DNA of 64,000 nt, from NCBI GenBank assembly GCA_913055685.1, contig CAJXKC010000001.1:186001-250000 (forward strand). Reading direction: 5' to 3'. The first letter of the stretch is position 1. Every line of letters starts with the position of its first letter. The notes beneath the pieces were generated by a model. It did no database searches and was not told where the DNA came from. It was given only the letters and a program-made list of their open reading frames with translations. Both the position numbers and the translations under genes were made by a program. This document shows positions 27,034 to 36,537 of this stretch, one piece after another. This DNA comes from an uncultured Flavobacteriales bacterium. GTDB taxonomy: Bacteria > Bacteroidota > Bacteroidia > Flavobacteriales > Schleiferiaceae.

Positions 27034-28155
27034 GTGAAGATAGCAATCAACACTCGTTTATTACTTGCCGGAAAGTTAGAGGGAATTGGTCAGTTTACCG
27101 CGGAAATTTTCCAGCGCCTAAGCCAGCAACACCCTGAAATTGAATGGATATTCGTTTTCGACCGTCCTTACGATGAGGAGTTTCGATTTAGTAAAGGGGT
27201 GAAAATGGTATCCCTTTTCCCCCCGACCCGACACGCGCTACTCTGGCATATTTGGTTTCAGTTTAGCTTAAAAAGGTATCTAAAAAAGGAACAGGTAGAC
27301 CTTTACATCTCACCCGATGGCTTTATTCCTTTAGGCTTAAAAATTCCAAGTTTAGCGGTGATACATGACCTTAACTTTGTGCATCAGCCCAAAAACTTAC
27401 CTGCTTTGGCGGGTGCCTATATGCGGCACTTCTTCCCCATGTTCGCAAAAGAGGCCAAGCGCATTGCTACGGTATCTGAATATTGCCGCCAGGACATTGC
27501 AGACAGCTATCAAATTGATAAGGCCAAAATAGATCTGGTTTACAATGGCGTGAACCCCAATTTGAAAATAAGTCCCAGCGAAGAGCAAGAAAAAGCACGG
27601 GCAAAATACACTAATAATGAGCCTTACTTCATCTTTGTTGGCGCACTAAATCCGCGTAAAAACATCGAAGGAATGCTGGCTGGATACCAGGAATACCGCG
27701 AGTCGGGCGGCAAGGCCCACTTTATTTTCGTTGGTGAAGAAATGCTCCTTCGCCCTGCGATGAAAAAAGCTTTTGAGCTTCACCCTTACCAGGCAGACAT
27801 TCATTTTGTAGGCCGCATACCTTTCGAAGATTTAGGCCCCTTAATTTCCGCCGCTCAGGCTTTATGCCTGGTTTCTCATTTTGAAGGTTTCGGAATTCCA
27901 ATCTTGGAAGCCTTTCAATGCGAAACCTGCTTAATCACGGCAAAAAATACCGCCATGCCGGAAATTGCCGGTTCGGCCGCACTTTATTGCGAAGCTAAAG
28001 ACCATCATAGCATTGCTGCCGCGATGTTACGAAGTGAAGACCCCGAGGCCCGGGCAGAGCTCATTCGCCTAGGCAAGGAACGGTTAAGAAATTTCTCTTG
28101 GGATAAAAGTGCGGATATGATGTGGGAGAGCATTACTAAATGCCTTGCAACATGA
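27034..28155 (+). CDS. Family 4 glycosyltransferase (GT-B fold)
   Basis: This is a 373-residue retaining glycosyltransferase. The N-terminal [20 protein letters not shown] is typical of mannosyl- or glucosyltransferases of the GT4 group. The C-terminal donor-binding half has [15 protein letters not shown] and then [16 protein letters not shown], the E-x7-E type nucleotide-sugar motif. The donor and acceptor are unknown. The GTG start is preferred because it opens the conserved N-terminus and follows a promoter box at once. The gene is divergent from the flippase operon, so it may build the same glycan. Its stop overlaps the rnhB start as ATGA. Confidence 0.9.
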   Translation: MKIAINTRLLLAGKLEGIGQFTAEIFQRLSQQHPEIEWIFVFDRPYDEEFRFSKGVKMVSLFPPTRHALLWHIWFQFSLKRYLKKEQVDLYISPDGFIPLGLKIPSLAVIHDLNFVHQPKNLPALAGAYMRHFFPMFAKEAKRIATVSEYCRQDIADSYQIDKAKIDLVYNGVNPNLKISPSEEQEKARAKYTNNEPYFIFVGALNPRKNIEGMLAGYQEYRESGGKAHFIFVGEEMLLRPAMKKAFELHPYQADIHFVGRIPFEDLGPLISAAQALCLVSHFEGFGIPILEAFQCETCLITAKNTAMPEIAGSAALYCEAKDHHSIAAAMLRSEDPEARAELIRLGKERLRNFSWDKSADMMWESITKCLAT

Positions 28156-28763
28156 GCCGATTGCGAAACTTTAAACTAAAGGGAAAGATTGAAGCAGGCT
28201 GTGATGAAGCGGGCAGAGGTTGCTTAGCTGGACCGGTTTATGCCGCAGCAGTTATTCTGCCTCAAAACTTTAAACATCCGCTCCTAGATGATTCCAAAAA
28301 GCTAAGTGAAAAGCAGCGGAATATACTGCGAGTTCTAATTGAAGAAAAGTCATTGGCATGGGCGGTAGCCTCGGTAAAACCAGAGGAGATTGATGAGATC
28401 AATATTCTGAAAGCAAGTTTCTTAGCTATGCACCGGGCCTTAGACCAATTGAGCTTGCGACCCGAGCACTTGCTTATCGATGGCAATCGATTTGAGCCTT
28501 ATCAGCAAATTCCCTTTTCGTGCGAAATAAAGGGTGACGGCCGATTTAAAAACATTGCAGCAGCCTCTATTCTTGCCAAGACCCATCGCGATGAATACAT
28601 GGAAAAAATAGCGACCGATTACCCCATGTACGACTGGACCAAGAACAAAGGCTATCCTACCAAAAAGCATCGCGAGGCCATTAAGGAATATGGTAGTAGT
28701 CCGCACCACCGAAAAAGTTTTCGTTTACTACCCGATCAACTAAGTTTAAGCTTTGATAAATAA
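28152..28763 (+). CDS. rnhB: Ribonuclease HII
   Basis: RNase HII cuts RNA in RNA-DNA hybrids and single ribonucleotides in DNA. The protein has 203 residues from the ATG at 28152. The catalytic DEAGRG motif is at 18-23 (D18, E19). [19 protein letters not shown] with another metal ligand, and AKTHRDEYM follow. The ATG at 28152 overlaps the glycosyltransferase stop by ATGA and starts at MSRLRNF; an in-frame ATG 12 bases upstream is possible but less likely. It is co-transcribed with the glycosyltransferase. Confidence 0.95.
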   Translation: MSRLRNFKLKGKIEAGCDEAGRGCLAGPVYAAAVILPQNFKHPLLDDSKKLSEKQRNILRVLIEEKSLAWAVASVKPEEIDEINILKASFLAMHRALDQLSLRPEHLLIDGNRFEPYQQIPFSCEIKGDGRFKNIAAASILAKTHRDEYMEKIATDYPMYDWTKNKGYPTKKHREAIKEYGSSPHHRKSFRLLPDQLSLSFDK

Positions 28764-28770
28764 TCTTAGC

Positions 28771-28778
28771 TACTTTTG
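28771..28778 (+). promoter_or_regulatory. -7 promoter box (TACTTTTG) of the large lipoprotein gene
   Basis: This is an exact TAnnTTTG match 15 bases before the ATG at 28794. An in-frame TTG at 28776 lies within the box itself, which argues against its use as the start. Confidence 0.55.
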
Positions 28779-28793
28779 TCTAAACTCTTCTCC

Positions 28794-31412
28794 ATGAAAC
28801 TCAAATTCGGAATTTCTTTAGCCTTGGCATTTCTTACCATCGCTTGCAAGGAAGTTTCTAAACCTCAATTCCAAATAGAAAAAGCCATCCCTTCAAATGT
28901 GGTTTGGCTAGCCGAAATTAACGACTGGAAAGAGCTTGCTACCAAAACAAAAAGCAATCGCCCGTATCAACAATTACATAATCTAGAAAGCTTCACAGAT
29001 TTTGAGTCACATCTAAAAGAGATTCAGAATTTGTTTGAAAGCGAAAAAAGCCAAAACTTCCTTCAGCAAAGTGAGCTCTTTTTGGTGAATATGCTGAGTG
29101 GGGCCGAGCGCTACGATTGGCTCTTAATCGCTAAAGGCCCGCCTAGCCTAAGCGAAGAAATAAAAGGAATGATCGCCGCAAAACCGGGCTTGGAAAAACA
29201 GGAATACGCCAATCAAAGCATTTATTACTTAAAACTTGGTGAGCAGCACGAGCTTTACTTTTATCAAGAAGGGGAATTAACTTTAATTAGTGGGACTCGA
29301 CTTTGTCTGGAGGCTTCGCTCCGGCAATTAAATTCCGATAATACCGTGGCCGAATTAGAGGCCTTAAGCAGTGTTAGGCAAACCCGTAACCAAGATGCGC
29401 CCCTAAATTTTTACCTTAACTTGGGACAAAGCGATGAATTCCTCAAGCACTTTTTAAAGCAAAATCCAGGGGCTTTTTATAAAGATCAAGGTAATTGGCT
29501 GAGCTTGGATGTCGACTTCGAAAGACAGGATTTAATTGCCACCGGATTGTTAAACCATCCTCATCAAGAAGCCTATTACCCCAGTATATTTAAGGATCTA
29601 CGCGCAGAGAACATTCAGGCTCAAAGCTTAATCCCACAGAATGTCGCGCAGTGGACTCATTTAAGCATCGGCAATATTGGTCAGTATCAAAGGGCCTATG
29701 AAAGCTATTTAAAAAGTAAGGGGACTTACAAGCAGTATCAAAGTTTAATTGAAAAGTTACCCTCAACCATTCAGGGCGACCTACAAGGAATAATCGACAA
29801 TGAAATGGGCAGCTTTGAAGCAGGGCGTACCAATGACAACAGTTTTCACTTCGCCTATTTCAACTTCCGAGACCAAGAGCTTAGCGAGCAGAGTCTAGAA
29901 AGCTACTCCGACAGCAGTTTTATCGAGGGTTACCGCGGGCACATCATTCGCAAACTTCAGGTTCAAAACTTAATGGCCCGCCTTTACGGGGATCTTTTTG
30001 AGGACATTCATCATCCCTATTATTTTCTACATGAAAATTATGCCCTCTTCTGTGATAACCTAGCGGCACTAAAAGTGGCTTTAAACGATATTTTAGATAA
30101 TAAGACCCTTGATCGATTAGACTCCTATCAAAACTTGCAAGCGCAGCTTCCTGGCAAAGCCCATATCCAAGTATTGTACGGCATTCCCGAATGGCTCCCT
30201 AACCGTAAAACCGAATTAAAGAAAGAATTAGAAAAAGAGCTGAACGAAAAACTAGACAGCTTAAGTTCTATTCGCTGGGCCATGATACAGCTTAGGGCTA
30301 ATCAAGATCGGAGCTTTGTGTCTGCCATACTGAGGGAGGAAAAACCCATTCAAGAAAAAATAGTACGGCAATGGAGTACTCAGCTTCCGGCAAAATTACA
30401 AGGTGAGCCACAGTTCTTACGCAATCACCTTAGCAACAAATTAGATATTGCCGTATGTGATGAAAACCACAAGTTATACCTCCTCTCACGCAAAGGCGAA
30501 ATTTATTGGGAAAAGCAATTGGATGGCCCCATTATTGGCAATATTAAGCAACTCGACATCTATAAAAATAATAAGCTTCAAATGGCCTTTAATACCGCTG
30601 GAACCTTGTATGTGGTAGACCGCCTAGGAAGAGATGTTGAGGGTTTTCCGATAAAATTACCAGCAAAGGCCAGTGCTCCCATGGGCTTGTTTAACTACGA
30701 TTTAGCGCGGAATTATCGCTTGGTTGTGCCTTGTGGTCCGCAGCTCTACAATTACAGCGTCGAGGGTAAATTGGTTAAAGGCTGGAATTTCAAAAAAGCT
30801 AATGCCGATATTATCTCCGAGCCACAACACTTTAGTGTAGCGGGTAAGGATATTATTGTTTGCCTTACGGCGGATGGGAAATTATTCCAGCTCAATCGAA
30901 GAGGTGAAGAACGTTTCCAAGTTTCTGAAAAAATTGAGGAACTAAAAACGAGCTTCTACCTAAAAGAAGGAAAGACTTTGAAAGAAAGTGAATTAATCGC
31001 CGGCAGTAATTCAGGCAAGATGTACGTCATTAAGCCGGAAGGTCAGGTAGATGCCATTTACCTCGATCAAGCACATCCAGCGGATCATCTCATTTACTTT
31101 GAAGACCGCTATATCTTTAGCGATGACGAAGGACTTTTTGTAAAGGACGACCGTCAGCCTTTCAGCGCAAGCTTGGAGGACGACATTAGCGTGAAGCCCA
31201 AAGCCATGATCTTGAATAACCGCTTTTATGTCGCCGCCTTTTCGGCTAAGGCTGAAGAAATTCGACTCTTTAATGAAGAGGGGCAGTTAGTGGATGGCTT
31301 CCCTGTGTTTGCTCAGGGTCCTTTTGACATGGGCTCATTGAACCGCGATAAAAACCTAAACATTGTTACTTATAGCGGAGACGGCACTTTAATCTGCTAC
31401 CGCCTACGTTAA
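28794..31412 (+). CDS. Large lipoprotein with C-terminal propeller-like repeats
   Basis: This is an 872-residue protein with a lipoprotein signal MKLKFGISLALAFLTIAC (C18), so it is anchored in the envelope. The first 500 or so residues resemble DUF3352-type proteins (a start like AIPSNVVWLAEINDW and repeated alpha/beta units), a family without an assigned role. From about residue 545 to the end come repeated strands such as KLYLLSRKGEIYWE, TLYVVDRLGRDVEGFPI, KLFQLNRRGEE and GKMYVIKPEG, which look like a beta-propeller of the PQQ/WD type. The ATG at 28794 was chosen because it opens the signal peptide. The function is unknown. The 3' end overlaps the convergent glucosaminidase gene by four bases. 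Confidence 0.75.
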   Translation: MKLKFGISLALAFLTIACKEVSKPQFQIEKAIPSNVVWLAEINDWKELATKTKSNRPYQQLHNLESFTDFESHLKEIQNLFESEKSQNFLQQSELFLVNMLSGAERYDWLLIAKGPPSLSEEIKGMIAAKPGLEKQEYANQSIYYLKLGEQHELYFYQEGELTLISGTRLCLEASLRQLNSDNTVAELEALSSVRQTRNQDAPLNFYLNLGQSDEFLKHFLKQNPGAFYKDQGNWLSLDVDFERQDLIATGLLNHPHQEAYYPSIFKDLRAENIQAQSLIPQNVAQWTHLSIGNIGQYQRAYESYLKSKGTYKQYQSLIEKLPSTIQGDLQGIIDNEMGSFEAGRTNDNSFHFAYFNFRDQELSEQSLESYSDSSFIEGYRGHIIRKLQVQNLMARLYGDLFEDIHHPYYFLHENYALFCDNLAALKVALNDILDNKTLDRLDSYQNLQAQLPGKAHIQVLYGIPEWLPNRKTELKKELEKELNEKLDSLSSIRWAMIQLRANQDRSFVSAILREEKPIQEKIVRQWSTQLPAKLQGEPQFLRNHLSNKLDIAVCDENHKLYLLSRKGEIYWEKQLDGPIIGNIKQLDIYKNNKLQMAFNTAGTLYVVDRLGRDVEGFPIKLPAKASAPMGLFNYDLARNYRLVVPCGPQLYNYSVEGKLVKGWNFKKANADIISEPQHFSVAGKDIIVCLTADGKLFQLNRRGEERFQVSEKIEELKTSFYLKEGKTLKESELIAGSNSGKMYVIKPEGQVDAIYLDQAHPADHLIYFEDRYIFSDDEGLFVKDDRQPFSASLEDDISVKPKAMILNNRFYVAAFSAKAEEIRLFNEEGQLVDGFPVFAQGPFDMGSLNRDKNLNIVTYSGDGTLICYRLR

Positions 31413-32278
31413 CGCAAGCGTAGCTTAGTACCAGCGGGAACTTGTTCCCCTGCTTTCAGGTCATTTTTCTTGTAGATTTTTTCCAAACGCACCGCGAATT
31501 TTTGGGAAACATCATAGAGGCTTTCACCTTCACGCACCACGTAATAGCGATTTTCGCGACTCGCTCGGCGTCGTTTTGGTTGCAGGTAAACAATTTTTCC
31601 TGGCTCTAATTTGTGGTCGAAACGGAGCTCATTATACTCTAAAAGATCTTCCACATGTTTATCGAGGAGCTCGGCTAAAATCTCCCAGGTATCTCCTTCC
31701 CTGCTTATCACATAATCAACACGATTGTCCGATTCACGCACCGTTAATTGATCCTCCGGGAATAGTTCTGCCGCATCCAACTCAAGGTCGAAGCGATGTA
31801 AGTCATATTTTTCAATCAGATCGATGAGCAAGGTGGCATATTTAGGATTGGTGGCATAGCCTGCCTTTTTTAAACCCTTAGCCCAAGCTTTATAGTCGGT
31901 TGGATGCTCCTCAAAAAGAGATGCATAACGACTTCGGTTCTTCAGAAATAAGGAATGATCGCGAAAGCTATCTTCGGCATCATCATACTTGCGAAAGCAC
32001 TCATTATCCTCATCATCATCGTGATAAACGCGATCCCCCTCCCAATCTTCATGGCATTTAATCCCAAAGTGATTACGCGATTTTTTTGCAAGTTCGCTTT
32101 GCCCATTTCCCGATTCTAAAATACCCTGAGCTAAAGTGATACTTGCAGGTATACCAAACTCCTTCATTTCCGCTACGGCAACTTCATGCCATTCCTCGAT
32201 GTACTTTAAGGTGGCTTCTTGGGCGCACATGCTATAAGCACTCGATAAAATTAGAATTGAAAAAAGGTATTTAGTCAT
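31409..32278 (-). CDS. Exported glucosaminidase with two LysM domains
   Basis: This is a predicted peptidoglycan hydrolase of 289 residues from the ATG at 32278. A signal peptide (TKYLFSILILSSAYSMCAQ) precedes a glucosaminidase/FlgJ-like domain with ITLAQGILESGNGQSELAKK (the ILESG Glu is the likely catalytic acid) and SRNHFGIKC. Two LysM repeats follow, the clearest in RYYVVREGESLYDVSQKF. It would cut between GlcNAc and MurNAc in the periplasm. The ATG lies in an eight-base overlap (ATGACTAA) with the upstream desulfhydrase-like gene; an in-frame TTG six bases earlier is an alternative start. Confidence 0.88.
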   Translation of the reverse strand: MTKYLFSILILSSAYSMCAQEATLKYIEEWHEVAVAEMKEFGIPASITLAQGILESGNGQSELAKKSRNHFGIKCHEDWEGDRVYHDDDEDNECFRKYDDAEDSFRDHSLFLKNRSRYASLFEEHPTDYKAWAKGLKKAGYATNPKYATLLIDLIEKYDLHRFDLELDAAELFPEDQLTVRESDNRVDYVISREGDTWEILAELLDKHVEDLLEYNELRFDHKLEPGKIVYLQPKRRRASRENRYYVVREGESLYDVSQKFAVRLEKIYKKNDLKAGEQVPAGTKLRLR

Positions 32279-33224
32279 AGTCAATTTGTGGCATTCCTTT
32301 TTTAGCTAGACGGCGGTTCATTCCAGCAATTCCTTGCAAGCCTCCGGTATGTAAAACTAGGATCTTGCTGCCCGGCTTAAACAAGCCTTGGTCAATATCT
32401 TTCAACAAACCAAATAACATCTTCGCGGTGTATACTGGATCAAGCTTTAATTGGCGTTTATGGTATTGCTTATTCATAAACTCAACTAAGTCGGCCTTTA
32501 TTTTTGCGTATCCCCCAAAATGATATTGGTTTCGAAGGATTAAGTGCTTTTTCAAGTGATCCGACTTAAAGCTCGGCAGACCATAATAAGTACTATACTC
32601 CATTAACTGATTAGCAATTGCTCCGAGTATAAAGCTCTCCGCTTTTAAAGCTGGATACACTAAAATCTTTTCAGATTGAACAGCCGCTAAAACTCCTGCC
32701 GACGTGGCCCCGGTTCCGGCCGAAAGCGCTATGTAATCGTATTTAACTTTCAGCTCAGACATAAGCTCGGCACAACCTTTTAAGGCCTGGGGCCCTTTTC
32801 CTCCTTCAGGAATTATGTAAAGCTCGGGGCGAAGTTCCAATAAGGATTCTAAAAACTCTGGACTTTCTTTAAGTCGGTATTTACTTCTACTAATACCTTC
32901 TATCTCCATGCCTTGCGCTGCGCAATAAGCGAGGGTGGGACTGTCCATTTCTTCTTCTCCTCGAATTAAGGCGTAAGTAGAAATACCGCTAAGCTTTCCG
33001 AAAGCAGCCGTAGCGGCAAGGTGATTGGAAAAAGCGCCGCCGAAGGTTAAAATCGATTGGTAGGCCCCACGGTAGAATTCATCGACATGGTATTTAAGCT
33101 TTCGCCATTTATTACCGCTAATTTCAGGATGAATTAAATCATCGCGTTTTAGCCAAAGTGCAACTCCTTTATAATCGAAAAGAAATTCCTCTATGCTAGC
33201 ATCGGTATTAATACCTATTTCCAA
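32271..33224 (-). CDS. PLP enzyme: D-cysteine desulfhydrase / ACC deaminase family
   Basis: This is a 317-residue pyridoxal-phosphate enzyme of the tryptophan-synthase-beta fold. The PLP lysine lies in ISGNKWRKLKYH near residue 40, and FGGAFSNHLAATA forms the cofactor-carboxylate loop. The later ALSAGTGATSAGV is the phosphate-binding glycine-rich loop. Family members release ammonia from D-cysteine or ACC, or have other amino-acid lyase activity. The substrate is uncertain, although desulfhydrase activity is more common in bacteria. Translation probably starts at TTG. It sits three bases behind the AraC regulator gene. Confidence 0.87.
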   Translation of the reverse strand: MEIGINTDASIEEFLFDYKGVALWLKRDDLIHPEISGNKWRKLKYHVDEFYRGAYQSILTFGGAFSNHLAATAAFGKLSGISTYALIRGEEEMDSPTLAYCAAQGMEIEGISRSKYRLKESPEFLESLLELRPELYIIPEGGKGPQALKGCAELMSELKVKYDYIALSAGTGATSAGVLAAVQSEKILVYPALKAESFILGAIANQLMEYSTYYGLPSFKSDHLKKHLILRNQYHFGGYAKIKADLVEFMNKQYHKRQLKLDPVYTAKMLFGLLKDIDQGLFKPGSKILVLHTGGLQGIAGMNRRLAKKGMPQIDYD

Positions 33225-33227
33225 AAC

Positions 33228-34238
33228 TTAGCGATCGGGGCTTATTAATTGACTTGGACTCACATTATAGCGCTTCCGGAAATTGGATGAAAAAGTCTGA
33301 CTACTATGATAGCCCACCTCAAGGCAAATATCGCGAATAGACACTTTTCCCTCGGCTGCGCTTAGCAGGTCATAGGCCCGCTGGAGACGTAGATCTTTAA
33401 GATAATCACTAAAGCTTGTTTGCAATTCCTCCTTAAAATGTCGCTGTAGCCAGCGCGAACTAACTTCAAAGCGGTCGGCTACCTTAGTAAGACTTATGTT
33501 CTTATGCAGGTTATCTTTTATGTAAGAAAGAATCTCGTACATGCGGTAAGACCCCTCGAACTGTCGCTCGCCATCTTTATTCAAGGGTGCAGGCTGACTC
33601 CTATTACTCAAAACCAACATTGACTTATTCAGGATTTTGAGCACTATGCTCTCTGCTAGAAATAGATTGTGCACGTCTTTATCCAAGGGAATCAGCTTCA
33701 GCTTGTCAAAAAATGATCCCAAGAATTGGTCCTCCGGACTTAGGGCAATCATTTCCTCATCTTGCAGTTTTTGTGTAATAAAGTGACTGTCTTCGTACTT
33801 TTTCAAGATACGTTGAAGCACCTGGTCGTTAAATGAAATATTAAGGGTTTCATAGGGTCGGTCGGAGTGAATATACTGATAGCTCAGCTCCTTATTCTGC
33901 CTGTACACCACCACTGAGGGCGCCTCAACTTTAACTCCCTCATCGCGATCGCCATAATGGAAGATAAATGAACCGGTAAAAAGGAAGCCTACTGTAAACA
34001 GAGGCTCATCCAAATTCATCTCCAACTCCACATCATCCTTGAGATTGGCCTTGGTAGTTTTTATAGTGTAATTCCCAATACCCTTAACCGAGCCCACGTT
34101 AATACGACCCAAACTAGGCTCCTCGAAAAAACCTTGGTATTCGGAAAGGAATAAATCATTGGCCGATTCAAATTCCTCATGATAAAGTGTGTTCTCACGT
34201 AGTACTTTGGAGTACTCTGTCCACTTTAACTTTCGCAT
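33228..34238 (-). CDS. AraC-family transcriptional regulator
   Basis: This is a 336-residue regulator. The C-terminal 100 residues hold the two helix-turn-helix units of AraC/XylS proteins (SLTKVADRFEVSSRWLQRHF, then RDICLEVGYHSSQTFSSNFR and KRYNVSPSQL). The N-terminal two-thirds is a beta-rich domain with no recognised ligand motif. It is divergent from the DUF5522-hutU unit. It is also upstream of and probably co-transcribed with the desulfhydrase-like and glucosaminidase genes. Its target is unknown; either neighbouring unit is a reasonable candidate. Confidence 0.92.
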   Translation of the reverse strand: MRKLKWTEYSKVLRENTLYHEEFESANDLFLSEYQGFFEEPSLGRINVGSVKGIGNYTIKTTKANLKDDVELEMNLDEPLFTVGFLFTGSFIFHYGDRDEGVKVEAPSVVVYRQNKELSYQYIHSDRPYETLNISFNDQVLQRILKKYEDSHFITQKLQDEEMIALSPEDQFLGSFFDKLKLIPLDKDVHNLFLAESIVLKILNKSMLVLSNRSQPAPLNKDGERQFEGSYRMYEILSYIKDNLHKNISLTKVADRFEVSSRWLQRHFKEELQTSFSDYLKDLRLQRAYDLLSAAEGKVSIRDICLEVGYHSSQTFSSNFRKRYNVSPSQLISPDR

Positions 34239-34284
34239 AGCGCAAATAGCAAATTAACTTGACGGATAAAAGTATGAAAATGCC

Positions 34285-34315
34285 TTGAGCCTGTGGACTA
34301 AGCCTTGTATTTTTG
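34285..34315 (+). promoter_or_regulatory. Bacteroidota promoter of DUF5522-hutU
   Basis: TTG (34285-34287) and TATTTTTG (34308-34315) are separated by 20 bases, the expected spacing of -33 and -7 elements. The ATG of the small DUF5522 gene is 13 bases downstream. Confidence 0.7.
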
Positions 34316-34328
34316 CGGGAAAATTGTC

Positions 34329-34484
34329 ATGCCCAATTTAGAGCCCGGGGATTATTATTATTCTGATGAAGGCTTTATTGTTTTCACTAAACAGTATCAC
34401 CTTAAGCGAGGTTACTGTTGCCAAAGCGGATGCAAGCATTGCCCCTATGGCTTCGACAAAAAAACGGGGCGCTTTAAAAAGTAA
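34329..34484 (+). CDS. DUF5522 family small cysteine-rich protein
   Basis: This is a 51-residue protein with a tight cysteine cluster, Y-C-C-x3-C-x2-C-P-Y-G (cysteines 30, 31, 35, 38), typical of a zinc- or iron-binding site. It matches the short DUF5522 family by its EGFIVFTKQYHLKRGYCC and CKHCPYGF stretches. It has its own consensus promoter and ends two bases before hutU, so the two are expressed together. A link to histidine breakdown is suggested by that position only. The function is unknown. Confidence 0.8.
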   Translation: MPNLEPGDYYYSDEGFIVFTKQYHLKRGYCCQSGCKHCPYGFDKKTGRFKK

Positions 34485-34486
34485 TT

Positions 34487-36505
34487 ATGACCGAGTCTAC
34501 GAATTCTTTCCAAACTGCAATTTTAGAAGGTATCCCTAATGATTTACCTCCAAAACGCCCCTTAAACCCAAACCTTAGTCACGCCCCCAAGCGTAAAGAC
34601 ATCTTAAGTAAAGAGGAGAAGGTTTTGGCCCTGCAAAATGCCTTGCGCTATTTCCCCAAGAAATGGCATGCCGAATTAGCGGAAGAGTTTGCGGAAGAAT
34701 TAAAAGAGTTCGGCCGGATTTATATGTACCGTTTCCGCCCAGCCTACGAAATGTACGCTAGGCCAATAGAAGAATATCCCGCTAAAAGCCCACAAGCGGC
34801 GGCGATAATGTTAATGATTCAGAACAATCTGGATCCGGCGGTAGCCCAACACCCTGAAGAGCTTATTACCTATGGCGGTAATGGAGCCGTTTTCCAAAAC
34901 TGGGCTCAGTATCTGCTTACCATGAAGTACTTAGCAGAGATGACCGAGCAACAAAGCTTACACATGTATAGTGGTCACCCTATGGGGCTCTTCCCCTCTC
35001 ATCCCGATGCACCTAGAGTTGTGGTGACCAATGGTATGGTAATCCCTAACTACTCAAAGCCCGATGATTGGGAAAAGTTTAATGCACTAGGAGTTAGTCA
35101 GTACGGACAAATGACCGCTGGTAGCTATATGTACATCGGACCACAAGGAATTGTACATGGAACTACCATTACCGTGCTTAACGCGATGCGTAAAGTGGGC
35201 GCTAAACCTAACAATGGGGCGATTTTCCTTACTGCAGGCTTGGGAGGAATGAGCGGCGCTCAGCCCAAAGCAGGTAATATCGCGGGTTGTATTAGCATTA
35301 CTGCTGAAGTTAACCCCGCAGCCTCTCGTAAGCGTCACGCCCAAGGATGGGTAGATGAAATCATTGACAATCTCGACGAATTAGTAGCCCGCACCAAAGA
35401 AGCGAGAGCCAACAAAGAAACCGTATCTATTGCCTATGAAGGCAATGTAGTAGAAGTTTGGGAGCGCTTCGACCAGGAAGACATTTTCATTGAATTAGGA
35501 TCAGACCAAACTTCTTTACACAATCCATGGGCTGGCGGTTATTATCCCGTTCAGCTTAGTTTCGAAGCTGCCAATAAAATGATGGCCGAAGACCCTGACC
35601 AATTCCATGATTTGGTTCAAGAATCGCTGCGCCGCCATGCCGCTGCCGTGAATAAACACACCGAGAAAGGCACCTATTTCTTCGACTACGGAAACGCTTT
35701 TTTACTGGAAGCCAGTCGCGCTGGAGGAAATGTAATGAGCGACCATCCTACTATTGGTCGCGAGTTTAAATACCCTAGCTATGTGCAAGATATAATGGGT
35801 CCGATGTGTTTCGATTATGGCTTTGGTCCATTCCGCTGGGTTTGTGCCTCCGGCAAGCCAGAAGACCTAGCTTATACCGACCAATTAGCAGCCGAGGTTC
35901 TTAGCGAACTGGCCGCAGAGGCTCCAGCCGAAATTCAACAGCAAATGGAAGACAACATTCGTTGGATTAAGGCGGCTGGAGAAAATCAAATGGTAGTAGG
36001 CTCCCAAGCAAGAATCCTTTATGCAGATAGCGAAGGGCGAATTAAAATTGCGCAAGCCTTTAATAAGGCCATCAAAGAAGGTAAAATAGGCCCGGTCGTT
36101 TTAGGGCGGGATCACCATGATGTTAGCGGCACCGATTCACCTTATCGTGAAACTTCGAATATCTATGACGGCTCACGCTTTACTGCAGACATGGCCATTC
36201 AAAATGTAATTGGTGATGGTTTTAGAGGAGCCACCTGGGTAAGTATCCACAATGGCGGTGGCGTAGGCTGGGGAGAAGTAATTAATGGTGGTTTCGGAAT
36301 GCTACTAGATGGAAGCTCCGAGGCTGACCGTCGATTGGAAATGATGCTCTTTTACGACGTAAATAATGGTATTGCCCGCCGCAGCTGGGCCCGCAATAAG
36401 GAAGCACAATTTGCGATCCGAAGAGAAATGGAACGCAGTCCGGGATTAAAAATCACCCTAGCCGAAGAATGCGACGAAAAGTTAGATTTAAACAAACTAG
36501 TATAA
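34487..36505 (+). CDS. hutU: Urocanate hydratase (long form)
   Basis: This NAD-dependent enzyme hydrates urocanate in histidine degradation. It has 672 residues, longer than the roughly 555 of E. coli-type relatives, in line with the Bacteroidota long form. Visible stretches are LITYGGNGAVFQNWAQY, MYSGHPMGLFPSHPDAP and VLGRDHHDVSGTDSPYRE, with HNGGGVGWGEVINGGFGM near the C-terminus. No other hut genes are in the window, so the rest of the pathway must lie elsewhere. It is followed by a strong terminator. Confidence 0.95.
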   Translation: MTESTNSFQTAILEGIPNDLPPKRPLNPNLSHAPKRKDILSKEEKVLALQNALRYFPKKWHAELAEEFAEELKEFGRIYMYRFRPAYEMYARPIEEYPAKSPQAAAIMLMIQNNLDPAVAQHPEELITYGGNGAVFQNWAQYLLTMKYLAEMTEQQSLHMYSGHPMGLFPSHPDAPRVVVTNGMVIPNYSKPDDWEKFNALGVSQYGQMTAGSYMYIGPQGIVHGTTITVLNAMRKVGAKPNNGAIFLTAGLGGMSGAQPKAGNIAGCISITAEVNPAASRKRHAQGWVDEIIDNLDELVARTKEARANKETVSIAYEGNVVEVWERFDQEDIFIELGSDQTSLHNPWAGGYYPVQLSFEAANKMMAEDPDQFHDLVQESLRRHAAAVNKHTEKGTYFFDYGNAFLLEASRAGGNVMSDHPTIGREFKYPSYVQDIMGPMCFDYGFGPFRWVCASGKPEDLAYTDQLAAEVLSELAAEAPAEIQQQMEDNIRWIKAAGENQMVVGSQARILYADSEGRIKIAQAFNKAIKEGKIGPVVLGRDHHDVSGTDSPYRETSNIYDGSRFTADMAIQNVIGDGFRGATWVSIHNGGGVGWGEVINGGFGMLLDGSSEADRRLEMMLFYDVNNGIARRSWARNKEAQFAIRREMERSPGLKITLAEECDEKLDLNKLV

Positions 36506-36506
36506 A

Positions 36507-36537
36507 AAAAGGCCCCGGTTACGGGGCCTTTCTTTTT
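36507..36537. terminator. Bidirectional intrinsic terminator after hutU
   Basis: A hairpin (AAAGGCCCCG, loop GTTA, CGGGGCCTTT) has an A-run on the left and a T-run on the right. It serves hutU and the convergent secreted-protein gene. The stem is nearly the same as that at 18604. Confidence 0.88.
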
